This document shows, piece by piece, positions 15,527 to 22,033 of a stretch of 64,000 bases of DNA; the first letter of the stretch is position 1; each line of letters begins with the position of its first letter. The notes below the pieces were generated by a model that worked only from the letters and a program-made list of their open reading frames with translations, was not told the DNA's origin and did no database searches. Origin of the DNA: Aliarcobacter cryaerophilus (lineage in GTDB: Bacteria > Campylobacterota > Campylobacteria > Campylobacterales > Arcobacteraceae). Location of the stretch: positions 186,001 to 250,000 of the forward strand of contig NZ_CP060694.1 of assembly GCF_014352935.1 (NCBI RefSeq), given 5' to 3'. The position numbers and the translations under genes are program-made.

Positions 15527-17560
15527 ATGACAGAAGCACAAATACAATTACAAAATGCACTTACGACAACTTTTTTAGCAAATTTAGCATTCTTAAGTGA
15601 ATATGATAATGAGCTTTATCACAGAATAGATGAATTATCAAGAATGATAGAACAAGGAACTTACAAAGAAAAGTATGCACTAGAATTTAATATGCAAGAT
15701 GGTGATTTTGATATTTATGATATTGTAAATGATAAATATCTTTATAATAAAAAACCAAAAAAATTTAATTCTGATTTAGTAAGAAAAGTAGAGTTTGATA
15801 ATAAATTTTCTATTCTTAATCTCCCTACATATTTTATATTTAAACAAAAAAATGAAGGTGTAGATTTAGAAGATAGATTTAATTTAAAAACAAGATTTGA
15901 ACTTGCGAATTTAACACTAAATGATACTCTTGAATACTCAAATTATTTAAAAGCTTATCAAGGAAATAAAAAAAAGAGAATAAAAAAGATAGATAAATTT
16001 ATCTTTTTAGGAACACTTTTGGGAAGACATATCCCAAAAATTGCAGAAAAGATAGATGCACAAATGTATTTAGTAGTAGAAAGAAATTTAGAAATATTTA
16101 GATTATCTCTATTTACAGTTGACTATACTATTCTTGCTAAAAATGGAGTTATATTTTCTATTATGGATAGTCATACAGATGAAACAAAAAAAATAGCTAG
16201 ATTTTTTAATACTTCACAATTTGACAACTATCTTATTAAATTCTCGACAACTAGTATAAATATAGATAGCTATATAGATACTATACTTACATCTATTTCA
16301 AGTTTAAATCCAGAAACCTATGATTATAATAGACAGCTTTATATGCATATAAATAGAGCTACTAAATATATAAAAAATTATAATTTTCCAATGTTTCCAA
16401 AAATAAAAAAAGAGTGTAATATTTTAAAAGATATTCCAGTTTTATATCTAGCTCCAGGTCCATCTCTTGAAGAAAATCTTGAATGGATTAAATTAAATCA
16501 AAATAAATTTTATATTGTAACAGTAGGTGCTGCTCTTAAAAAACTTTTAGATAATAATATTAGAGTAGATATGGTTGTATCTGTTGATGAAAGTGATATA
16601 ATCGAAACTTTGCAGTTTAATGATGAAATATTATCTAAACTTGATAGCAAAACTATCGCTCTCATGAGTAATTTAACAAATGAGGATATTCTAAAGAAAC
16701 TAAATAAAGAAAATCTATTTTTATTTGAAATTTTTCTACCTTTTTATTCTGAAAATTGTGCTTTTAATGGATTTAGTGTGGGTGAAGTGGCATTAAATAT
16801 TATTATAAAATTAAATCCAAAGTCAATATATCTATTAGGTCTTGATTTGGCACTAAATCAAAAAACTGGAGCTAGTCATAGTACAGGTTCAAACTCTGCT
16901 GTATTAAAAGTAAATTTAGATGATGAACAAACAAGAGATACTTTTAGTGACCAAATAAGTTTAATAAAAATACAAGGAAATCAGAAAAAAGAAGTATTAA
17001 CAAATACTATATTTTATTCTTCTGTAAAATCTGTAAATTTCTTATTAGAAAATAAATCTAAGAAATTAAAGATTTATAATCTATCTAGCCATGGGGCATA
17101 TTTCAATAACTCTACACCAAAAAAGACAAATGAGGTAAAACTAGAAGATTTAGAAGAGATAGATATTATAAAAAATAATTTATATATTTATATAAAAGAT
17201 AATTCGAAGAAAATATTAGATAAAAACTCTATTAAATTTCTTAAAAAGGAGCATGAATTTGTAGAAAAAGATATGAAACAATTTTTAGAGAAATTAAGAA
17301 CTAAAAACCTTGAAGGTTTTGATAAATTACAAGAAGAAATTTATCAACTTCTAACAAAAATATTAAATGATAACCATATTGTTTTTTATAAACTTTTTTT
17401 AGAGTATTGCTCAATGATTTTTCCATATCTATTTTACTATTTTAATGATTTAAAAGTTAAAGAAGAAGATAAAAAAGTTAAAAAAGTTAAAGATATATTC
17501 ATAACACAAACAGAAAAAATCTGCAATGACTTTAAAATTTGTTTAGAAAGAGTAATTTAA
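15527..17560 (+). CDS. Motility accessory factor (Maf, DUF115), paralogue 2
   Basis: This 677-residue Maf protein is paralogous to the one at 1093-2973: FIFLGTLLGRHIPKIAEK parallels its FIGTLLGVHL, and LYLAPGPSLEENLEWIKLN (about 304-322), VSVDESD and IYLLGLDLALNQKTGASHS (about 430-450) parallel its core. Maf proteins glycosylate flagellin before export. The ATG at 15527 is preceded by AAAGGA (15516-15521); an upstream in-frame ATG at 15497 lies within the FkbM gene and has no ribosome site. The gene directly precedes the convergent flagellin genes. Having two divergent Mafs beside two sugar pathways suggests one transferase per sugar, which remains an inference. Confidence 0.92.
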   Translation: MTEAQIQLQNALTTTFLANLAFLSEYDNELYHRIDELSRMIEQGTYKEKYALEFNMQDGDFDIYDIVNDKYLYNKKPKKFNSDLVRKVEFDNKFSILNLPTYFIFKQKNEGVDLEDRFNLKTRFELANLTLNDTLEYSNYLKAYQGNKKKRIKKIDKFIFLGTLLGRHIPKIAEKIDAQMYLVVERNLEIFRLSLFTVDYTILAKNGVIFSIMDSHTDETKKIARFFNTSQFDNYLIKFSTTSINIDSYIDTILTSISSLNPETYDYNRQLYMHINRATKYIKNYNFPMFPKIKKECNILKDIPVLYLAPGPSLEENLEWIKLNQNKFYIVTVGAALKKLLDNNIRVDMVVSVDESDIIETLQFNDEILSKLDSKTIALMSNLTNEDILKKLNKENLFLFEIFLPFYSENCAFNGFSVGEVALNIIIKLNPKSIYLLGLDLALNQKTGASHSTGSNSAVLKVNLDDEQTRDTFSDQISLIKIQGNQKKEVLTNTIFYSSVKSVNFLLENKSKKLKIYNLSSHGAYFNNSTPKKTNEVKLEDLEEIDIIKNNLYIYIKDNSKKILDKNSIKFLKKEHEFVEKDMKQFLEKLRTKNLEGFDKLQEEIYQLLTKILNDNHIVFYKLFLEYCSMIFPYLFYYFNDLKVKEEDKKVKKVKDIFITQTEKICNDFKICLERVI

Positions 17561-17570
17561 TTTATACCAA

Positions 17571-17591
17571 AGCAAAGCTAAAAGCTTTGCT
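17571..17591. terminator. Bidirectional hairpin between maf2 and flaB
   Basis: AGCAAAGCT (17571-17579) and AGCTTTGCT (17583-17591) form a 9-bp stem with a 3-base loop in the gap between the convergent maf and flagellin genes. Neither side has a long T run (CTAAAAAA on one side, TTGGTATAAATT on the other), so termination strength is uncertain. Confidence 0.6.
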
Positions 17592-17601
17592 CTAAAAAAT
17601 A

Positions 17602-18525
17602 CTATTGAAGTAGTCTAAGAACATTTTGCGATACTGTGTTTGATTGACTAATCGCATATGAACCAGCTTGAGATATAATATTTAACTTATTAAAGTTTGC
17701 ACTCTCTTCAGCATAATCAACATCTCTAATAACTGATTCAGCATTTTTGATATTTGTAGATTGAGTCATAAGGTTTCGCACAGCCGACTCAATTTGATTT
17801 TGAGTAGAACCTATATCTCCTCTATAAGTATTTAATCTTGTAATTGCGCTATCTACATTTTTTTGTTGGCTAGAAGCTATGGCTCTACTAAATACAGACC
17901 CAGCTTTTCCTATACTAGTTACATTTAAACTTCCAGCTTGCGCAACCTTAGTAGCTAAGCTAGCTAATCCAAGACCATAAACATTTGACTGGATAGTTTT
18001 TGTTTTAATTAAATCATTTTTACTTTCACCTATTTGGAAAGATAATTCACCTTTAGGAGCTATACTAGGTGCTCGTAGTGTAGATTGTGCACCAGTAGCA
18101 CTTGCAGCACTTTTTTGTAATAGATTTGTACCATTATAGTTTGTTTGACTAGCTATATTATTTAACTGTTGTAATAATTTAGCAACATCTTTTGAAATAG
18201 CAACTCTACCAGCAGTTGAAGTTGTATCAGTATTTGCTTGAATTAGTTTTGACTTTACAGTATCTAGAATTTTTGATTGCTCAGCCATAGATTTATCAGC
18301 AATTTGCAAAAGAGCAATAGCTGAATTACCATTTGAGATACCTTGGTTTATAGATGTAACTTGAGTTCTAAGTTTATCAGCAATAGCAAGACCAGAAGCA
18401 TCATCGCTAGCTTTGTTAATTTTTAAACCTGTACTTAGTTTTTCTAAAGAACTAGCTATACTTCTATTTGTATTTGTAGAAGCTTCTTGAGCTGTAAGTG
18501 AAGATATGTTTGTGTTAATTTTCAT
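17602..18525 (-). CDS. flaB: Flagellin, second of tandem pair
   Basis: This 307-residue flagellin has the conserved N-terminal D0/D1 helices (MKINTNISSLTAQEAS, EKLSTGLKINKASDDASG) and C-terminal helix (YAISQSNTVSQNVLRLLQ). The central variable region is very short, so it lacks the D2/D3 outer domains of the roughly 575-residue Campylobacter FlaA. Ser/Thr/Asn-rich stretches (residues 138-215) are the likely exposed, glycosylated part. It is nearly identical to the upstream copy over residues 20-140 and differs mostly at 138-215. AAGGA precedes the ATG. A terminator separates it from flaA, so it has its own promoter. The flaA/flaB naming follows gene order only. Confidence 0.96.
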   Translation of the reverse strand: MKINTNISSLTAQEASTNTNRSIASSLEKLSTGLKINKASDDASGLAIADKLRTQVTSINQGISNGNSAIALLQIADKSMAEQSKILDTVKSKLIQANTDTTSTAGRVAISKDVAKLLQQLNNIASQTNYNGTNLLQKSAASATGAQSTLRAPSIAPKGELSFQIGESKNDLIKTKTIQSNVYGLGLASLATKVAQAGSLNVTSIGKAGSVFSRAIASSQQKNVDSAITRLNTYRGDIGSTQNQIESAVRNLMTQSTNIKNAESVIRDVDYAEESANFNKLNIISQAGSYAISQSNTVSQNVLRLLQ

Positions 18526-18588
18526 AAGTTTGTCCTTAGTTTTGGTTTATTTCACAGTGTAAATAAAACTTAATGACATAATTATTGC

Positions 18589-18611
18589 AAACTAATTCAT
18601 AAAATTAGTTT
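18589..18611. promoter_or_regulatory. Inverted repeat upstream of flaB
   Basis: AAACTAATT (18589-18597) and AATTAGTTT (18603-18611) are perfect inverted copies separated by 5 bases, about 65-85 bases before the flaB ATG. The outer part, AAAATTAGTTTAAA (18601-18614), is repeated exactly upstream of flaA (19775-19788). No clean TATAAT lies at the corresponding place, where the sequence reads TGCAAT. It may be an operator or an upstream promoter element shared by both flagellins. Confidence 0.55.
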
Positions 18612-18633
18612 AAACGAAAATTAAAAATAGTAA

Positions 18634-18655
18634 AAGTGGAGAAAAATCTCCACTT
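18634..18655 (-). terminator. Intrinsic terminator after flaA
   Basis: AAGTGGAGA (18634-18642) and TCTCCACTT (18647-18655) make a perfect 9-bp stem with an AAAA loop. Read on the minus strand it is followed by TTTACTATTTTT. It lies just after the flaA stop and before the flaB leader, so flaA and flaB are probably separate transcripts. Confidence 0.8.
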
Positions 18656-18686
18656 CTTAATAAAAAGAGAACTTAAGACTATTTAA

Positions 18687-19610
18687 CTATTGAAGTAGTC
18701 TAAGAACATTTTGTTGAGTTGCATTTGATTGGCTAATCGCATACGACCCAGCTTGAGATATGATATTTAACTTATTAAATGTTGCACTCTCTTCAGCATA
18801 ATCAATATCTCTAATCACAGATTCAGCTGCTTTGATATTTGTAGATTGAGTCATAAGGTTTCTAACCGCACTTTCAACTTGGTTTTGAGTAGAACCTATA
18901 TCTCCTCTATATCCATTTAGCTTTGTGATAGCATCATCTATAGTTTTTTGTTGTTTAGAAGCTATACTTCTACTAAATAAACTTCCAGCCTTCCCAACAC
19001 TAGCTGCTCCAAAATTTGCAGCAGATAGTGCATACTTACCTAAAGACGCTAAACCAAGACCTGTAACATTTGACTGAATAGTTTTTGTTTTAATTAAATC
19101 ATTTTTACTTTCACCTATTTGGAAAGATAATTGACCTTTCGCACTTATACCAGCACCTCTTAGCGTTGCAGCAGCAGCACCTGCAGTAACATTACTCTTT
19201 TGTAATAGATTTGTACCATTATAGTTTGTTTGGCTAGCTATATTATTTAATTGTTGTAATAATTTACTAACATCTTTTGCAATAGCAACTCTACCAGCAG
19301 TTGAAGTTGTATCAGTATTGGCTTGAATTAGTTTCGACTTTACAGTATCTAGAATTTTTGATTGCTCAGCCATAGATTTATCAGCAATTTGCAAAAGAGC
19401 AACAGCTGAATTACCATTTGAGATACCTTGGTTTATAGATGTAACTTGAGTTCTAAGTTTATCAGCAATAGCAAGACCAGAAGCATCATCAGAAGCTTTG
19501 TTGATTTTTAAACCTGTAGAAAGTTTTTCTAAAGAGTTAGCTATGCTGTTGTTTGTGTTTTTAGCAGCTTCTTGAGCTCCTAGAGAAGATATGTTTGTAT
19601 TAATTCTCAT
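18687..19610 (-). CDS. flaA: Flagellin, first of tandem pair
   Basis: This 307-residue flagellin has the same architecture as its neighbour: MRINTNISSLGAQEAA with EKLSTGLKINKASDDASG at the N terminus and YAISQSNATQQNVLRLLQ at the C terminus. It differs mainly at residues 138-215 (Ala/Gly-rich here, Ser/Thr-richer in the other). The central domain is minimal, as in other Arcobacter flagellins. The mRNA leader is long, about 135 bases from a TATAAT at 19758-19763, and contains three GGA motifs including the one in the ribosome site. This fits CsrA-type control. It is exported by the flagellar type III system and, from the adjacent maf and leg genes, is probably glycosylated in the cytoplasm first. 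Confidence 0.96.
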   Translation of the reverse strand: MRINTNISSLGAQEAAKNTNNSIANSLEKLSTGLKINKASDDASGLAIADKLRTQVTSINQGISNGNSAVALLQIADKSMAEQSKILDTVKSKLIQANTDTTSTAGRVAIAKDVSKLLQQLNNIASQTNYNGTNLLQKSNVTAGAAAATLRGAGISAKGQLSFQIGESKNDLIKTKTIQSNVTGLGLASLGKYALSAANFGAASVGKAGSLFSRSIASKQQKTIDDAITKLNGYRGDIGSTQNQVESAVRNLMTQSTNIKAAESVIRDIDYAEESATFNKLNIISQAGSYAISQSNATQQNVLRLLQ

Positions 19611-19750
19611 AATAAATCCTTTGTGAATTTGTAAAATATTTTATGAATATTTAAAAAATATCCAAGCCTAAAAACATTCTAGTTTTATCTAGCATAGATT
19701 GTAAAATTTCTTTTACTCTCTTCGGATTGAATCCAACCCTAAATTTATAA
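19611..19750 (-). promoter_or_regulatory. Long flaA mRNA leader with GGA motifs
   Basis: The leader between the presumed flaA start and the ATG is about 135 bases. On the minus strand it has GGA at three places (complement of 19732-19734, 19661-19663 and 19617-19619), the last within the ribosome site. GTAAAA (19701-19706) and TTTTAC (19711-19716) could form a small hairpin. GGA in or near hairpins is the known CsrA-binding pattern, and CsrA represses flaA translation in Campylobacter. No binding is shown here. Confidence 0.45.
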
Positions 19751-19757
19751 ACGAAGT

Positions 19758-19796
19758 ATTATATAACTTTTCTTAAAATTAGTTTAAATTAATTTT
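19758..19796 (-). promoter_or_regulatory. flaA promoter and upstream inverted repeat
   Basis: The minus strand carries a perfect TATAAT (19758-19763). Eleven bases upstream is a 22-base near-palindrome (19775-19796, AAAATTAGTTT against AAATTAATTTT, one mismatched pair), whose first 14 bases recur upstream of flaB. There is no good -35 hexamer apart from a TTAAAC inside the repeat. The arrangement suggests a sigma70-type promoter with an operator or UP-like element. Confidence 0.55.
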
Positions 19797-19800
19797 GCTT

Positions 19801-20076
19801 TTACAAGTTTTCTTTATATTTTGTAATTCCTAAAAGAGTAATTGAGTTTTTAGATATTTTGTAAGGTATTACATATCCTTTAAACATACAATCTCTAATT
19901 GAAATATTATCAAAATAGATAGATTGTCTATATTTATATAAAAATGGTGGAATTTGATTTATAATTTCTCTTAAATCTTTAGCAAACTGTTTTGCATTTT
20001 TCTTGCTATCTTCATATATGAAATCTAAAATAGATTTTAAATCCATATTGAATTTTTCTGAATATAGTATTTTCAT
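19801..20076 (-). CDS. RelE/ParE-family toxin
   Basis: This 91-residue protein has the ParE/RelE layout: a leading beta strand (KILYSEKFNMDLKSIL), two helices (DFIYEDSKKNAKQFAKDL), then beta strands (FDNISIRDCMFKGYVIPYKI, ITLLGI). Toxins of this superfamily either cleave mRNA on the ribosome (RelE) or poison gyrase (ParE); the sequence does not settle which. Its ATG overlaps the upstream antitoxin gene by four bases (20073-20076), the usual antitoxin-first order. The expected Arg/Lys-rich C terminus is modest. It lies between the flagellin promoter and trmA. Confidence 0.82.
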   Translation of the reverse strand: MKILYSEKFNMDLKSILDFIYEDSKKNAKQFAKDLREIINQIPPFLYKYRQSIYFDNISIRDCMFKGYVIPYKISKNSITLLGITKYKENL

Positions 20077-20309
20077 TTTTCTATATACTTATCAATATTT
20101 TTCCAATAATCTTCATCTAATTCAAGTACTATTCCAGCTTCAACATCTTTTAAAGCTTGTTGATATTCTAGTTTTTCTTTTTCAAATTCTTTATCAATAA
20201 CTTTTGTAACTATTTCTATATCTTTTCCTTTAAAAAGAGTTTTAATAGATTCAACGAAATTATTATCTAATTCATTTGCATTTAGTCGTAAAGTTGAAGA
20301 TATACTCAT
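20073..20309 (-). CDS. Antitoxin of type II toxin-antitoxin pair
   Basis: This 78-residue acidic protein precedes and overlaps the ParE-like toxin gene. The N-terminal part (SSTLRLNANELDNNFVESIKTLF) resembles the strand plus helix of small DNA-binding antitoxins, with a RelB/RHH-like look, and the Glu/Asp-rich tail (DVEAGIVLELDEDYWKNID) fits a toxin-wrapping segment. GGAG at 20316-20319 region is its ribosome site. The pair is probably autoregulated. Three 7-base tandem repeats lie directly upstream (20324-20344). The assignment rests on size, order and overlap more than on a family signature. Confidence 0.75.
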   Translation of the reverse strand: MSISSTLRLNANELDNNFVESIKTLFKGKDIEIVTKVIDKEFEKEKLEYQQALKDVEAGIVLELDEDYWKNIDKYIEK

Positions 20310-20323
20310 AAGTTCTCCTTTTA

Positions 20324-20344
20324 TTTTGATTTTTGATTTTTGAT
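20324..20344. repeat. Three tandem 7-bp repeats upstream of antitoxin
   Basis: TTTTGAT is repeated three times without gaps from 20324 to 20344, ending at the trmA stop and starting 14 bases before the antitoxin ATG. Tandem short sites before a toxin-antitoxin operon can be antitoxin-binding operators. A slippage-prone repeat with no function is equally possible. Confidence 0.5.
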
Positions 20345-21480
20345 TATACTACAAAACTATATTTTTCCAAAATCACACCACACTCTATATGCTCACTATA
20401 TGCAAATTGGTCAAATAGGGAAAATCTTACTATTTTATGGGTTTTTAAAAGCTCTTCTAAGTCTCTATGTAAAGTTTCAGGATTGCAAGATATATAGATA
20501 ATATTTTCAAATTTTTTTGCTAAAGTTCTTGTTGTATCATCAAGTCCACTTCTTGGTGGATCCATAAAAATAGTATCAAAATCATAAGATTTTAAATCTA
20601 TATTTTTTAATCTATTAAAAACTCTAACTTCATTTAAAGCCTCAACAAACTCTTCAGAGCTCATTCTTATAAATTCAATATTGTTTATACCATTTAAACT
20701 ACAATTTCTCAAAGCTGATTTTATAGATGTTTTTGAAATCTCTGTTGCTAATACTTTACTAAATTTTTTTGAAAGAGGAATTGTAAAATTTCCACCACCA
20801 CAATAAAGTTCGCATAAATCTTTATTTGAATCTTTTGTATTATTTAAAACCCACTCAATCATCTGTATATTTACAGAAGTATTTGGTTGAGTAAAACCAT
20901 TCTCTTCATAGGCAAATTTGAACTCTTGATTGTTTATATTTAAGCTCTCGTTTATAAAATCGCTACTTAAAACTATTTTTTGTTTTCTGCTTCTTCCAAT
21001 TATTTTTATATTGAATTTTTGCTCAATTTGCTTTGCTAAATTTATCCAATCATCTTCAAGTTTTTTATGATAAATCAAAGTTACAAGCATATCAGAAGTT
21101 GAACTAACCAAAAACTCAATAGCAAAAAGTCTAAAAGATAAAATCATAGATTTTTCAAGCTCAGTTAATAGTTTTGGCATAAGATTTTTTATATCTTCGT
21201 TTACTATCTCACATGAATCGATTTTTAGAATCTCTTTATTAAAATCGTTCATAGCGTAAGTTAAAATATCTTTGTTGTTCTGCTCATCTTTTTCCCACCA
21301 AACTCTAAATTCAGCTCTATATCTAAAGTTTTTTGGAGTACTTTTTATAATATCAAAATCGCAATTTACAATATTTAAAAATCTATTTTTTTCTCTTTGG
21401 ATTTTATAGTTTAGTTGTTCATCATAATTTTTATCATAAAGTGTACAAGAGGCACAAAGCCCAAAATATTTACAGTTCAT
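20344..21480 (-). CDS. trmA: tRNA (uracil-5-)-methyltransferase
   Basis: TrmA makes 5-methyluridine at position 54 of tRNAs with SAM. The 378-residue protein shows the family motifs: DLCELYCGGGNFTIPLSKKF as the SAM loop (about residues 210-229), FDTIFMDPPRSGLDD (about 303-317), YISCNPETLHRDL with the catalytic Cys near 332, and SEHIECGVIL with the C-terminal base Glu near 366. The Cys-rich N terminus (CKYFGLCASCTLYD) resembles the iron-sulphur segment of RlmD-type relatives, but the overall length fits TrmA. It is flanked by a toxin-antitoxin pair on each side and is divergent from the second one. Confidence 0.92.
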   Translation of the reverse strand: MNCKYFGLCASCTLYDKNYDEQLNYKIQREKNRFLNIVNCDFDIIKSTPKNFRYRAEFRVWWEKDEQNNKDILTYAMNDFNKEILKIDSCEIVNEDIKNLMPKLLTELEKSMILSFRLFAIEFLVSSTSDMLVTLIYHKKLEDDWINLAKQIEQKFNIKIIGRSRKQKIVLSSDFINESLNINNQEFKFAYEENGFTQPNTSVNIQMIEWVLNNTKDSNKDLCELYCGGGNFTIPLSKKFSKVLATEISKTSIKSALRNCSLNGINNIEFIRMSSEEFVEALNEVRVFNRLKNIDLKSYDFDTIFMDPPRSGLDDTTRTLAKKFENIIYISCNPETLHRDLEELLKTHKIVRFSLFDQFAYSEHIECGVILEKYSFVV

Positions 21481-21536
21481 AAGATTTTATCCTTTTTTTA
21501 AAGTTCGTATTATATGTAAATATTGGTAAAAGTAGA

Positions 21537-21542
21537 TATAAT
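21537..21542 (+). promoter_or_regulatory. -10 box for second toxin-antitoxin operon
   Basis: A perfect TATAAT lies 27 bases before the antitoxin ATG at 21570, within the gap divergent to trmA. No convincing -35 hexamer is seen. GGAG at 21560-21563 is the ribosome site for the antitoxin. Confidence 0.5.
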
Positions 21543-21569
21543 TTAAGAATTTTAAAAAAGGAGCTACAA

Positions 21570-21749
21570 ATGACTGCCCCAAAACAATTAGTAAAAAAAA
21601 TCGTAGATTCTTTACCTGAAGATACTTCTTATGATGAGATTTTAAAGGAATTGGCATTTAATAAAATGATACAAAAAGGTTTAAAAGATTCAAAAGAGGG
21701 TAAGGTAATTTCAAATAAAGAGATGAAAAAAAGAATTCAATCGTGGTAA
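21570..21749 (+). CDS. Small antitoxin of second toxin-antitoxin pair
   Basis: A 59-residue gene begins at ATG 21570 after a clear AAAAGGAG ribosome site and ends at TAA 21747-21749. The protein is Lys rich and helical (KQLVKKIVDSLPEDTSYDEI, then KDSKEGKVISNKEMKKRIQ). This DEILKELAF... GKVISNKEMKKRI pattern is common in short antitoxins that precede ParE toxins, where the VISNKE-type segment contacts the partner. The toxin GTG start overlaps its last codons by 7 bases. It should neutralise that toxin and may bind the promoter at 21537. Confidence 0.8.
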   Translation: MTAPKQLVKKIVDSLPEDTSYDEILKELAFNKMIQKGLKDSKEGKVISNKEMKKRIQSW

Positions 21750-22033
21750 ATATAAATTGGACCAATGAAGCTGAAGTTTTGTTAGAAGATATTTTTAATT
21801 TTATTTCTGAAGATAGTAAAAAAATTGCAAAAAAAGTAGTAAAAGAGATATTTGAAAAGGTTCAAGTTCTTCAAATGTTTCCAAAGCTTGGTTACAAATA
21901 TTATGAAGATGATGAAAATCTTAGAATACTTCTTTATGGGCATTATCGAATAGCTTATTTGATAATAGATGAAAATAATATAGATATACTAGGAGTCTTT
22001 CATGGCTCTTTAGATATTCAAAGGTACTTATGA
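21743..22033 (+). CDS. RelE/ParE-family toxin, second pair
   Basis: This 96-residue ParE-like toxin has the characteristic order VNINWTNEAEVLLEDIFNFI, helix DSKKIAKKVVKEIFEKV, FPKLGYKYYEDDENLRILLY and the strand GHYRIAYLIIDENNIDILGVFH, which closely follows the ParE/RelE consensus (P-x-x-G near the middle and R-I-x-Y late). It starts with GTG at 21743 inside the antitoxin gene (7-base overlap), so translation is coupled. Its end overlaps the helicase ATG by four bases. Unlike the first pair it is transcribed rightward. Gyrase or mRNA as target is not decidable here. Confidence 0.88.
   Translation: MVNINWTNEAEVLLEDIFNFISEDSKKIAKKVVKEIFEKVQVLQMFPKLGYKYYEDDENLRILLYGHYRIAYLIIDENNIDILGVFHGSLDIQRYL

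Noticed and set aside
18575-18600. sigma54-type promoter for flaB
   Set aside because: A TTTGCA is present, but no GG lies at the needed distance (GG-N10-GC), so the sigma54 pattern fails.
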